Part shown: piece by piece, positions 18,483 to 27,900 of the stretch
Layout: each line of letters opens with the position of its first letter
Numbering within the stretch: position 1 is the first letter of the stretch
Notes under the pieces: model-generated
Databases searched by the model: none
Told to the model about the DNA's origin: nothing
The model's input: only the letters and a program-made list of their open reading frames with translations
Made by a program: the position numbers and the translations under genes
NCBI RefSeq assembly: GCF_003353175.1
Contig: NZ_QHKS01000014.1
Location: 1 to 64,000 of the forward strand
Source of the DNA: Paraburkholderia lacunae
Lineage (GTDB): Bacteria > Pseudomonadota > Gammaproteobacteria > Burkholderiales > Burkholderiaceae
DNA: 64,000 nucleotides
Direction of reading: 5' to 3'

Positions 18483-20918
18483 GTGAGCAATCTGATCATT
18501 CGCAAGGTAGCCGTGCTCGGCGCCGGCGTGATGGGCGCGCAGATCGCGGCGCACCTGATCAACGCCAAGGTGCCCGTGCTGCTGTTCGACCTGCCCGCAA
18601 AGGAAGGCCCGAAGAACGCGATCGCGCTGAAGGCGATCGAAAACCTGAAGAAGCTGTCGCCGGCGCCGTTCGGCGTGAAGGACGACGCGCAATACATTCA
18701 GCCCGCGAATTACGACGACGACATCGAGAAGCTCGCCGAGTGCGACCTCGTGATCGAAGCGATCGCCGAACGGATGGACTGGAAGCACGACCTGTACAGG
18801 AAAGTGTCGCCGCACATCGCGCCGAGCGCGATCTTCGCGACCAACACCTCGGGTCTGTCGATCACCGAGCTGTCGCAAGGTTTCGCGGATGAACTGAAGG
18901 CGCGCTTTTGCGGCGTGCACTTCTTCAATCCGCCGCGCTACATGCACCTGGTCGAACTGATTCCGACCGCCGCGACGCGTCCGGAAATCCTCGATCAGCT
19001 CGAGTCGTTCCTGACGAGCGTGGTCGGCAAGGGCGTCGTGCGTGCGAAAGATACGCCGAACTTCATCGCGAACCGTGTCGGTATTTTCTCGATCCTCGCC
19101 GTCATGACCGAAGCCGCGAAGTTCGGCCTGCGTTTCGACGAAGTCGACGACCTGACGGGCAGCCGCCTCGGCCGCGCGAAATCGGCAACCTTCCGCACCG
19201 CGGACGTGGTCGGTCTCGACACGATGGCGCACGTTATCAAGACGATGCAGGACAACCTGAAGGACGATCCGTTCTTCCCCGTCTACGAAACACCGGCCGT
19301 GCTGGCCGAACTGGTGAAGAAGGGCGCACTCGGTCAGAAGACCGGCGGCGGCTTCTGCAGGAAGGAAGGCAAGACGATCAAGGTGCTCGACCCGAAGACG
19401 GGCGAGTATGTCGACGGCGGCGCAAAAGCGGACGAGCTGGTCGGGCGCATTCTGAAGCGTCCACCGGCAGAGCGTCTGAAGCTGCTACGCGAATCGGAGC
19501 ACCCTCAGGCGCAGTTCCTGTGGTCGATTTTCCGCGACGTGTTCCACTACATCGGCGTGCATCTGGAGTCGATTGCGGACAACGCGCGTGATGTGGACCT
19601 GGCGATTCGCTGGGGCTTCGGCTGGAACGAAGGTCCGTTCGAAGGCTGGCAGACGGCAGGCTGGAAGCAGGTCGCGGAGTGGGTGCAGCAAGATATCGCG
19701 GCGGGCAAGGCGCTGTCGAGTACGCCGCTGCCGTCGTGGGTGCTGGAAGGCCCGGTCGCAGAGAAGGGCGGCGTGCATACGAACGAAGGGTCGTGGTCGC
19801 CGGCTTCGAACACGTTCGTGCCGCGCTCCTCTCTGTCCGTGTATGACAAGCAGGTGTTCCGCGCACCGCTGGTCGGCGAAACGGCGGCGGATCCCAGCAC
19901 TTACGGCAAGACGCTGTTCGAAACCGATGCGGTCCGCGCATGGGTCGACGATCGCGCGGGCGAGAACGACGTGCTGATCGTGTCGTTCAAGAGCAAGATG
20001 AACACGATCGGACCGTCGGTGATCGACGGCCTGACGCAAGCTATCGAACTCGCCGAAAAGGACTACAAGGGTCTGGTCGTATGGCAGCCGACGTCGCTGA
20101 AACTCGGTACGCCGGGAGGCCCGTTCTCGGCCGGCGCGAACCTCGAAGAGGCGATGCCCGCCTTCATGATGGGCGGTGCGAAGGGCATCGAGCCGTTCGT
20201 GAAGAAGTTCCAGCAAGGCATGCTGCGCGTGAAATACGCGAGCGTGCCGGTCATCTCGGCCGTGTCGGGCATCGCGCTCGGCGGCGGCTGCGAACTCGCG
20301 CTGCACAGCGCGAAGCGCGTCGCACACATCGAAAGCTATCTCGGTCTGGTCGAAGTGGGTGTCGGTCTCGTGCCCGCGGGCGGCGGTCTGAAGGAAGCTG
20401 CGCTGCGCGCTGCGGAAGCGGCAAGCGCAGCCGGCGCAACCAATGACCTGCTGAAGTTCGTGCAGAAGTCGTTCGAAAACGCGGCGATGGCGAAGGTCTC
20501 GGCCTCCGCGCTCGACGCCCGCGCAATGGGCTACCTGAAACCGTCCGACACGATCGTCTTCAACGTGTTCGAACTGCTCGACGTCGCGAAGAAAGAAGCG
20601 CGCGCGTTGTCCGCTGCGGGCTATCGTCCGCCGCTGCGCGTGGTGCAGGTTCCGGTTGCCGGCCGCTCGGCAATCGCGACCATCAAGGCATCGCTCGTCA
20701 ACATGCGCGACGGCCGTTTCATCAGCGAGCACGATTTCCTGATCGCGAGCCGCATCGCGGAAGCGGTGTGCGGCGGCGACGTCGAAGCGGGTAGCCTCGT
20801 CGACGAAGAATGGCTGCTGCAACTCGAGCGTCGTGCGTTCGTCGATCTGCTCGGCACGCAAAAGACGCAGGAACGGATCATGGGCATGCTGCAAACCGGC
20901 AAGCCGGTACGCAACTGA
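18483..20918 (+). CDS. 3-hydroxyacyl-CoA dehydrogenase / enoyl-CoA hydratase, FadN-type
   Basis: An 811-residue bifunctional beta-oxidation enzyme. The dehydrogenase comes first: Rossmann motif VAVLGAGVMGAQIA at 8-21 and the HFFNPPRYM segment near 150, then the 3HCDH C-terminal domain (about 190-440). The crotonase-type hydratase is C-terminal: ALGGGCELALHSAKRV near 600 and VEVGVGLVPAGGG near 622, both retaining the expected catalytic glutamates. This order is the reverse of E. coli FadB and matches Bacillus FadN. It starts at GTG 18483 after GGAGGAACGAC. The thiolase partner follows after an 81-base gap carrying a conserved hairpin. Confidence 0.92.
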   Translation: MSNLIIRKVAVLGAGVMGAQIAAHLINAKVPVLLFDLPAKEGPKNAIALKAIENLKKLSPAPFGVKDDAQYIQPANYDDDIEKLAECDLVIEAIAERMDWKHDLYRKVSPHIAPSAIFATNTSGLSITELSQGFADELKARFCGVHFFNPPRYMHLVELIPTAATRPEILDQLESFLTSVVGKGVVRAKDTPNFIANRVGIFSILAVMTEAAKFGLRFDEVDDLTGSRLGRAKSATFRTADVVGLDTMAHVIKTMQDNLKDDPFFPVYETPAVLAELVKKGALGQKTGGGFCRKEGKTIKVLDPKTGEYVDGGAKADELVGRILKRPPAERLKLLRESEHPQAQFLWSIFRDVFHYIGVHLESIADNARDVDLAIRWGFGWNEGPFEGWQTAGWKQVAEWVQQDIAAGKALSSTPLPSWVLEGPVAEKGGVHTNEGSWSPASNTFVPRSSLSVYDKQVFRAPLVGETAADPSTYGKTLFETDAVRAWVDDRAGENDVLIVSFKSKMNTIGPSVIDGLTQAIELAEKDYKGLVVWQPTSLKLGTPGGPFSAGANLEEAMPAFMMGGAKGIEPFVKKFQQGMLRVKYASVPVISAVSGIALGGGCELALHSAKRVAHIESYLGLVEVGVGLVPAGGGLKEAALRAAEAASAAGATNDLLKFVQKSFENAAMAKVSASALDARAMGYLKPSDTIVFNVFELLDVAKKEARALSAAGYRPPLRVVQVPVAGRSAIATIKASLVNMRDGRFISEHDFLIASRIAEAVCGGDVEAGSLVDEEWLLQLERRAFVDLLGTQKTQERIMGMLQTGKPVRN

Positions 20919-20942
20919 GCGACGAGCGGACAGCAACTATGT

Positions 20943-20993
20943 GCATGGGACCAGAGTAAGGCGCTAAAGCGCCAACTCTGGTCGACAAAGGAG
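20943..20993 (+). promoter_or_regulatory. 5' hairpin element ending in the fadA ribosome binding site (copy 1)
   Basis: A 9-bp stem, GACCAGAGT (20949-20957) with ACTCTGGTC (20975-20983), is topped by a second helix GGCGC/GCGCC with a TAAA loop. After only three bases comes AAAGGAG (20987-20993), six bases before the fadA ATG. Almost the same 50 nt occurs at 53873-53922 before pntAB; there the upper helix reads AGCGC/GCGCT, so pairing is kept although bases differ. Such conservation in front of unrelated genes suggests a functional RNA or a dispersed repeat family. Confidence 0.75.
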
Positions 20994-20999
20994 CCTTAA

Positions 21000-22199
21000 A
21001 TGACAAAGCAATTGCAAGACGCATACATCGTCGCCGCGAGCCGTACGCCGATCGGCAAGGCGCCGCGCGGGATGTTCAGGAACACGCGCCCGGACGAACT
21101 GCTGGTCCACTCGATCAGGTCGGCCGTGGCGCAGGTGCCGGGCCTCGACACGAAGGTGATCGAAGACGCGATCATCGGCTGCGCGATTCCGGAAGCCGAA
21201 CAAGGGCTGAACGTCGCGCGGATGGGCGCGCTGCTGGCCGGCCTGCCGAACACGGTAGGCGGCGTGACGGTGAACCGCTTCTGCGCATCGGGTCTGACCG
21301 CGCTGGCGATGGCGGCTGACCGCATTCGCGTCGGCGAATCGGACGCGATGATCGCGGGCGGCTGCGAATCGATGAGCATGGTGCCGATGATGGGCAACAA
21401 ACCGTCGATGTCGCCGCACATCTTCGATCGCAGTGAAGACTTCGGCATCGCGTACGGCATGGGCCTGACGGCCGAGAAAGTCGCCGAGCGCTGGAAGATC
21501 AGCCGCGAAGCGCAAGACGCGTTCTCGGTCGAATCGCATCGCCGTGCGATCGCCGCGCAGCAAGCCGGCGAATTCAACGACGAAATCGCCGCGTACACGA
21601 TCGCCGAGCGCTTCCCCGATCTCGCCACCGGCGAAGTGAAGGTGAAGACCCGCGAAGTCGCACTCGACGAAGGTCCGCGTGCCGACACGTCGATGGAAGG
21701 CCTGGCGAAGCTGCGCACGGTGTTCGCGAACAAGGGCTCGGTGACGGCGGGCAACAGCTCGCAAACCTCGGACGGCGCGGGCGCGTTGATCGTGGTGTCG
21801 GAAAAGATCCTGAAGGAATTCAACCTGACGCCGCTCGCGCGCTTCGTCAGCTTCGCCGTGCGCGGCGTGCCGCCGGAAATCATGGGCATCGGTCCGAAGG
21901 AAGCGATTCCCGCCGCGCTGAAGGCTGCGGGTCTGAAGCAGGATGACCTCGACTGGATCGAACTGAACGAAGCGTTCGCCGCGCAGTCGCTGGCGGTGAT
22001 CCAGGACCTCGGTCTGGATCCGTCGAAGATCAACCCGCTCGGCGGCGCGATCGCGTTGGGTCACCCGCTGGGCGCGACCGGCGCGATTCGTGCGTCGACG
22101 GTGGTGCACGGCCTGCGCCGCCGCAACTACAAGTACGGCATGGTGACGATGTGCGTCGGCACCGGCATGGGCGCGGCGGGCATCATCGAACGTCTGTAA
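21000..22199 (+). CDS. fadA: Acetyl-CoA C-acyltransferase (3-ketoacyl-CoA thiolase)
   Basis: A 399-residue thiolase that cleaves 3-ketoacyl-CoA with CoA, the last step of beta-oxidation. The acyl-accepting cysteine is in VNRFCASGLTA (near 94). The catalytic histidine is in GHPLGATGAIR (near 354), and the second cysteine is in MCVGTGMG (near 383). Length is typical. A strong AAAGGAG ribosome binding site follows a conserved hairpin. It pairs with the FadN-type enzyme as the expected alpha/beta trifunctional partner. A repeat and a terminator follow before the isomerase gene. Confidence 0.95.
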   Translation: MTKQLQDAYIVAASRTPIGKAPRGMFRNTRPDELLVHSIRSAVAQVPGLDTKVIEDAIIGCAIPEAEQGLNVARMGALLAGLPNTVGGVTVNRFCASGLTALAMAADRIRVGESDAMIAGGCESMSMVPMMGNKPSMSPHIFDRSEDFGIAYGMGLTAEKVAERWKISREAQDAFSVESHRRAIAAQQAGEFNDEIAAYTIAERFPDLATGEVKVKTREVALDEGPRADTSMEGLAKLRTVFANKGSVTAGNSSQTSDGAGALIVVSEKILKEFNLTPLARFVSFAVRGVPPEIMGIGPKEAIPAALKAAGLKQDDLDWIELNEAFAAQSLAVIQDLGLDPSKINPLGGAIALGHPLGATGAIRASTVVHGLRRRNYKYGMVTMCVGTGMGAAGIIERL

Positions 22200-22228
22200 T
22201 CGTGTTCGCCCCGATCCCCGCGGGGACT

Positions 22229-22264
22229 CCCGCGTTGAACCCCGCGTTGAACCCCGCGTTGATC
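22229..22264. repeat. Three tandem 12-bp repeats after fadA
   Basis: The unit CCCGCGTTGAAC is repeated at 22229-22240 and 22241-22252 exactly, and at 22253-22264 with one change (GATC end). A 12-bp palindrome TCCCCGCGGGGA lies just before, at 22215-22226. Confidence 0.8.
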
Positions 22265-22282
22265 CCCTAAGGACCGCAGAAT

Positions 22283-22317
22283 CGGTTCGCAGGCCGTCTG
22301 GCTTGCGAACCGTTTTT
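22283..22317 (+). terminator. Rho-independent terminator after fadA
   Basis: CGGTTCGCAGGC (22283-22294) pairs with GCTTGCGAACCG (22301-22312), with one G-T wobble, around a 6-nt loop, and five T residues follow. It would end the fadA transcript just before the isomerase gene at 22347, although some read-through into that gene is possible. Confidence 0.85.
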
Positions 22318-22346
22318 CCATTCAGCAGAAGTACGAGGAGATGACA

Positions 22347-23111
22347 ATGGATATTCTGGTCGAGCGAGCGGACGGCGTGCTGACGATTGCCTTCAACCGG
22401 CCGGACAAGAAGAACGCGATCACGGCCGCGATGTATCAGACGATGGCTGACGCGCTGGTCGAGGCGCACGGCGACGCGTCGGTTCGGGCGATCCTGATTC
22501 GTGGCACTGTCGGAATTTTCAGCGCCGGCAACGATCTCGAAGACTTCATGAAGCAGCCGCCAGGCGGCGAAAATTCGCCGGTATTTCACTTCCTGCGTGC
22601 GATCAGCTCGGCGGAACAGCCGGTGGTGGTGTCGGTGGCGGGCCCGGCGGTCGGCATCGGCACAACGCTGCTGCTGCACTGCGATCTGGTCTACGCGGCG
22701 GAGACGGCGAGCTTCTCGCTGCCGTTCGCGCAGCTGGGGCTATGTCCGGAGGCGGCGTCGAGCTTGCTGTTGCAGCGCGTGGCCGGATATCAGGCAGCGG
22801 CCGAAAAGCTGCTGCTGGGCGAAGCGTTCGACGCGCGCGAGGCGCACCGGATGGGCTTCGTGAATCGCGTGCTGCCCGCTGCGGAAGTGGACGCGTTCGC
22901 GGCGGCACAGGCGGCAAAGCTGGCGGCGCTACCGGCCTCGTCGCTGCGCGTGACCAAGAGTCTGATGAAGCGCGCAAGCCAGCAGGAACTGCAAACGCAG
23001 ATGACCGAGGAAGGGGGGCACTTCAGCAAGATGCTGCTCGCGCCCGAAGCGCGCGAGGCGTTCAAGGCGTTCTTCGAGAAGCGCAAGCCGGATTTCCGGC
23101 AGTTCGACTGA
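22347..23111 (+). CDS. Crotonase-family protein, probable delta3,delta2-enoyl-CoA isomerase
   Basis: A 254-residue enoyl-CoA hydratase/isomerase family protein. The oxyanion-hole region is AGNDLEDFM (near 61). The first hydratase glutamate is absent: the GGGCE position reads GIGTT (near 109). The second hydratase position is phenylalanine in LPFAQLGLCPEAASS, but a glutamate appears in PEAASS (near 132), as in the PEG/PEA motif of eukaryotic ECI2/Eci1 isomerases. That points to moving a cis-3 or trans-3 double bond to trans-2 for unsaturated fatty acids rather than to hydration. ATG 22347 is preferred over 22341 because GAGGAG abuts the latter. Confidence 0.8.
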   Translation: MDILVERADGVLTIAFNRPDKKNAITAAMYQTMADALVEAHGDASVRAILIRGTVGIFSAGNDLEDFMKQPPGGENSPVFHFLRAISSAEQPVVVSVAGPAVGIGTTLLLHCDLVYAAETASFSLPFAQLGLCPEAASSLLLQRVAGYQAAAEKLLLGEAFDAREAHRMGFVNRVLPAAEVDAFAAAQAAKLAALPASSLRVTKSLMKRASQQELQTQMTEEGGHFSKMLLAPEAREAFKAFFEKRKPDFRQFD

Positions 23112-23129
23112 GCGCCGGCGCTCAGACGT

Positions 23130-23969
23130 TCAAGGCTGCGTCGGCTGCAACGTGTCGTAGTCGACGTAGCTGGTTTCGCGGCAGAAGCTGACGAGCCGCA
23201 CGCCCGCCTTGCGCGCAATCGCAATCGCCAGCGAAGACGGCGCCGAAATCGTGGCGACCATGGGCACGTCGACGCGCGCCGCCTTGCGCACCAGCTCGTA
23301 GCTCGCGCGGCTCGACAGAAACACAAATCCCTCTTTGGTATCCGCGCGATCGAGCACCAGCTGGCCGATCAGTTTGTCGAGCGCGTTGTGGCGGCCGACA
23401 TCTTCGAACGCGTAGCGGATTGCGCCTGCCGCATCGCACCATGCCGCGGCATGCAAACCGCCGGTCAGACGGGTCAGCGCCTGGTGATCGGGCAAGGCGC
23501 GCGCCGCCCGGGCGATCGCATCGGGCGCGAGCCGTTGCAGAAAACCGGTGTCCGGCACGCGTTCCGGTTGCAGATCCAGCAGATCGATGCTTTCGATCCC
23601 GCATACGCCGCAACCGGTGCGTCCGGCCAGCGCGCGGCGCTTTTCCTTCAGCGCGACGAATGCCTGCTGCACCACTTGCAATTGCACTTCGGCATGCGGC
23701 AATTCGCCGTCGTCATGCAGTTCGACTTCGATGTCCTGGATGTCGCTGCCGCGTTCCACGATCCCTTCCGAAATCGCGAAACCGACCGCAAACGCTTCCA
23801 GATCGCGCGGCGTGCACATCATCACCGCATGCGAAATGCCGTTGAATACGAGCGCGACCGGCCACTCCTGACCGACGTGATCGGTCACGGTTTCGACCGC
23901 CGTGCCGCGGTGCCGGCGCACCTGGCGCTCCACGGCGCCCGGCTGTCCGGCCGTTTCCAGTTCGTTCAA
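23130..23969 (-). CDS. fdhD: Formate dehydrogenase accessory sulfurtransferase FdhD
   Basis: A 279-residue protein with the FdhD hallmark GRTGCGVCGIES: cysteines C120 and C123 are the persulfide-carrying pair. FdhD transfers sulfur from a cysteine desulfurase to the molybdenum/bis-MGD cofactor of formate dehydrogenase. Other family segments visible are FNGISHAVMMCTPRDLEAFAVG-like residues 42-63 and DVGRHNALDKLIG near 193. It is convergent with the isomerase gene, with only 18 bases between stops, and divergent from the nitrate-reductase-associated gene at 24124. No formate dehydrogenase gene is in the window. Confidence 0.95.
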   Translation of the reverse strand: MNELETAGQPGAVERQVRRHRGTAVETVTDHVGQEWPVALVFNGISHAVMMCTPRDLEAFAVGFAISEGIVERGSDIQDIEVELHDDGELPHAEVQLQVVQQAFVALKEKRRALAGRTGCGVCGIESIDLLDLQPERVPDTGFLQRLAPDAIARAARALPDHQALTRLTGGLHAAAWCDAAGAIRYAFEDVGRHNALDKLIGQLVLDRADTKEGFVFLSSRASYELVRKAARVDVPMVATISAPSSLAIAIARKAGVRLVSFCRETSYVDYDTLQPTQP

Positions 23970-24123
23970 TGCCTGACTCCTTTGCGATGCTGCGCGTCAG
24001 CGGCGCGAGGCCTTGCCCGGCGCCGAAAAGCGGCCCCAGTCCGCGCCGCTGTCACGCGAATAAGGTTCTAAAATACCCCAAGGCGGGTTTGCGCGTTGCC
24101 CGTCGCCAAAGGGGAATACTGTC

Positions 24124-24600
24124 ATGGGACTCAACGAGGCACCGATTCTGTTCAACTTCGAAGTCGTGTCTTCGGAGAATTTCACGTTCATTCCGATGTC
24201 GGTGCGCTTCAATCTAGACCGCTTCGGGCTGCGTATTTCGCTTGCACAGTGGCAGTTGCTGCCGCTCGAGGACCGCAAGCTGCTGGCGCGTTTCCCGGTC
24301 GCAGAAGACGCGGAAATCGAGCCGAATTTCGATCACGCGCTATTCGAAATGCTGCGCACCCACGCGAACATCGAACCGGAGTGGTTCACGCCCGAGGAAG
24401 CACCTGCCTGGCGCCGCACGGATAGCGTACCGGAGGGCGTCGTGCACCAGGCGGGGCTCGCCAGTCTGCCCACGCCGGGCACCGCCGAATGGGCCGAACT
24501 CGATCCGTTCAAACGCTATGTGCTAGCCAAATTGTCGCGCAAGCCGGAAGGCAGCCACGACTTTGTTCCCGCGATGCGGGAATTCGGTCTGGCCGGGTAG
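24124..24600 (+). CDS. Nitrate reductase associated protein (conserved, PF09655-like)
   Basis: A 158-residue soluble protein recognised as the conserved nitrate-reductase-associated family: NFEVVSSENFTFIPMSVRF near the N-terminus, then GLRISLAQWQLLPLEDRKLL (about 39-58), and a C-terminal DPFKRYVLAKLSR. Its biochemical role is unknown; the family is named from co-occurrence with nitrate assimilation genes. No nitrate reductase is nearby, but fdhD, another molybdoenzyme accessory gene, is divergent and 154 bases away. That shared molybdenum-enzyme context is suggestive, not proof. Confidence 0.7.
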   Translation: MGLNEAPILFNFEVVSSENFTFIPMSVRFNLDRFGLRISLAQWQLLPLEDRKLLARFPVAEDAEIEPNFDHALFEMLRTHANIEPEWFTPEEAPAWRRTDSVPEGVVHQAGLASLPTPGTAEWAELDPFKRYVLAKLSRKPEGSHDFVPAMREFGLAG

Positions 24601-24922
24601 GTTTCGCCGGGTCAGTCTGACCCGGTAGGTGCGGCCCGGTGGTGCGGCACGATGGTGCGGCCACGTAGGTAGGGCCGGCCAGGCCTGGCCGCTGACACCC
24701 CGAGCCGGCCGCGTTCAGCCTCGAAGCGGGCCGCCTCCGCGCATCTCGCATCCGCCGGTGGCCCGGAACGCTAGCGAATTTTTTCTCCCGGGCACCCTCA
24801 AGCTGTTCCGAACCCTGCCGTTATCCATGGGTTGGCGCGTAAAAGATCCAAAAGATCCATATCGGACCCATATCGAAGCGAACCCGCGCTCCCGCCGGCA
24901 GAACGATTGACGTTCGGAACCC
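24601..24922. other. Intergenic region with palindromes and short direct repeats
   Basis: No gene is visible in 322 bases. It holds a perfect 8-bp hairpin CCGGGTCA-GTC-TGACCCGG (24607-24625) just after the stop codon, three GGTGCGGC copies (24629-24660), the 14-bp palindrome GGCCAGGCCTGGCC (24677-24690), and near 24840-24875 paired AAAAGATCC and CATATCG direct repeats. The last lie within 90 bases of the next start and may belong to its promoter. Confidence 0.5.
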
Positions 24923-27900
24923 ATGACTCTCTTTTTATCGAAGCGGCTGCTGATCAATCTGGCGGTCGTCGCCGCAGCGGTCGGCGCGAACGCGTTCGTT
25001 GCCTATACGCAGATTTGCGATCAGCGCGACGCCGACGCGCTCATGCTGCGTTCGACGGGCGTGCGTCAGAATCTCGACGCCTACAATACGGCGCTCGACC
25101 ATGGGCTGGCCGCGCTGGGCCGTTTCGAGGTGTCGGGCGAGGCGCCGCCTGCCGACGAGGGCGCCGTCATGATGACTTCGCTGGCCCGTCTGGAGCGCGA
25201 GTTGCGCAGCGAACTCGCCGGCGAGCCGGCCATGCTCGATACGCTGGACAAACTGAGCGCGGATAGCCACGCGCTGCAACGCGACATCGATGCCGCGCTG
25301 TCGCGCAGCGCGAGCGCCGCGCCGACCGGGTCGCGCGCCTGGGCGGCCTCGGACTACACACGTCTTGGCATGGCGCGGGACCACGTCGAAGCCGGGCTGG
25401 CGGCGCTGCAGGCGCGGGAGAATCATGCGCTGCAGGGCTCGCTCGCGGCCTCCACGCGCGAAAGCCAGCACGCGATCGTACTGCTGATCCTGACGATGCT
25501 GGCCGGCAGCGCGCTGCTGATCTATACGTTCGGCGTACGCGAAAGCAGTGCGCACGAAAAATTGCGCGCGGTCCGCGCGCTTGGCCGCAACGACGAGCGC
25601 TTTCGAGGCCTGTTCGACGATCATCCGGTGCCGATGTACATCTTCGATCGCGAGACGCTGCGCTTTCTGGCCGTCAACGCGGCCGCCGTCCAGCAATACG
25701 GCTACACCGAGAGCGAATTCCTCGGCATGACGATCCGCGCGATCCGCCCGGCTGGCGAAATCTCGCGTCTCGAATCGCACTTGCAGCGCAGCGACGTGGT
25801 GCCGCACCGCCGCACGATGGCGGGCATCTGGCATCACCGGCGCAAGGACGGCTCGACCATCAGCGCCGACATTTCGTATCACGCGATGAACTTCCTCGGC
25901 CGTGCCGCCTTGTTCGTGCTGGCTGACGACGTCACCGAGCAGATCAACGCGGAAGCCGAAGCGCAGCGCTCGAACCAGATGCTCGAGACGGTGATCGACA
26001 ACATTCCGCAGCGCATTTTCTGGAAGGACCCGGAATCGCGTTATCTCGGCTGCAACATGGCGTTCGCGCGCGACGCGGGGCTCGCTTATCCGGAGCAGGT
26101 GGTGGGCAAGAGCGATGCCGATATGCCGTGGCGCGCGTTCGCCGACCTGTTCCGCGGGCACGACGAAGAGGTGCTGGGCACCGGTGTGCCGAAGATGAAC
26201 TTCGAAGTCGACGTGGTCATCGGCGGCGTGCATCGTACGACGGTCACGAGCAAGCTGCCGTTCACCGACGGCGACGGCCACATCATCGGCGTGCTCGGCT
26301 CCTATACGGACATCACCGAGCGCAAGCGCGCCGATCTGGCCTTGCGTCTGCAAAGCCGCGCGCTCGATGCGAGCGTCAACGCGATTCTGATCACCGCGCC
26401 GTCGCCGGCGGGCAATCTGATCGAATACGTGAACCCCGCGTTCAAGCGCATCACCGGTTACGAGCCCGCCGAAATGATCGGCCACGATTGCCGCGTGCTG
26501 CAACGCGACGACCGCGATCAGGAAGGCGTCGCCGCGATTCGTCAGGCGCTGGCGGCGAACCGCGAAGTCAGCGCCGTGGTGCGCAACTATCGCAAGGACG
26601 GCGCGCTGTTCTGGAATCAGCTCTTCATCGCGCCGGTGCCGAACGCGGAGGGCGTGATCACGCATCACATCGGCGTGATCAACGATGTGACCGACCTGAT
26701 GCGCTATCAGGAGCAACTCGAATACCAGGCCAACTATGACAGCCTGACGCGGCTGCCCAATCGCAACCTGCTGCGCGACCGCCTGCAGCATGCGCTGATC
26801 GTGGCGCACCGGCATCACAAGGGCGTCGCGGTGGTGTTCATCGATCTCGACGGTTTCAAGAACGTCAACGACAGTCTCGGCCATAGCGTCGGCGACCGCC
26901 TGCTGAGCGTGGTCGCCGAGCGGCTCGCTCGCTGTACGCGCACGAGCGACACGGTGGCGCGTCATGGCGGCGACGAGTTCGTGATCGTGATGACCGACAC
27001 TGTCGACGAGCAATCGCTGATCGCGTGGATGGAGCGTGTGCGCGCCTCCATTTCCGAGCCGGTGTGGCTCGACGGTAACGAGTTGTACGTCGGCTGCAGC
27101 ATGGGCGCGAGCCTGTTCCCGCAGGACGGCGACGACGCGGAAACGCTGATGAAAAAGGCCGACCTCGCGATGTATCGCGCGAAGGACATGGGCCGCAACA
27201 CGTTCCAGTTTTATCAGCCTGAGATGAACGCGAGCGCGGGCGCGCGCTTGAACCTCGAACGGCGTTTGCGCCGGGCGTTGCGCGACCACGAATTCCTGCT
27301 GCACTACCAGCCGCAGGTGGATATCGGGAGCGGGCAGATTGTGGGCACCGAGGCGCTGGTGCGCTGGCGCGATCCGGAAGTCGGCTTGATCCCGCCGTCG
27401 TCGTTCATTCCGGTCGCGGAGGAAAGCGGCTTGATCGGGCCGCTGTCCGAGTGGGTGTTGCGCGAAGCGTGCCGGCAGAACAAGGCCTGGCAGGATGCGG
27501 GCTTGCCGCCGGCGCGGGTGTCGGTGAATCTGTCGGCGCGCGTGTTCCAGCAGCGCGATATCGCCAAGCTGGTGATGCAGGTGTTGTCGGAAACCGGCCT
27601 CGCGCCGCAATACCTCGAACTCGAACTCACCGAAAGCACGATCATGCGCAACGCCGAAGAAGCGGTGTCGATGCTCAACGAACTGCACGCGCTGGGCATC
27701 GGCCTCGCCATCGACGACTTCGGCACCGGCTATTCGAGCCTCAGCTATCTGAAACGCTTCCCGGTGGACCGCTTGAAGATCGACCGCTCGTTCGTGTCGG
27801 ACATCGGCGTGTGCGGCGACGACGAAACGATCACTTCGGCGATCATTGCGCTCGCGCATTCGCTGAAGTTGCAGGTGATCGCGGAAGGCGTGGAGACCTC

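Noticed and set aside
24629..24690. Repeated GGTGCGGC motifs and palindrome considered as an origin or attachment site
   Set aside because: No replication, partition or recombination genes are adjacent, and the repeats are too short and irregular.
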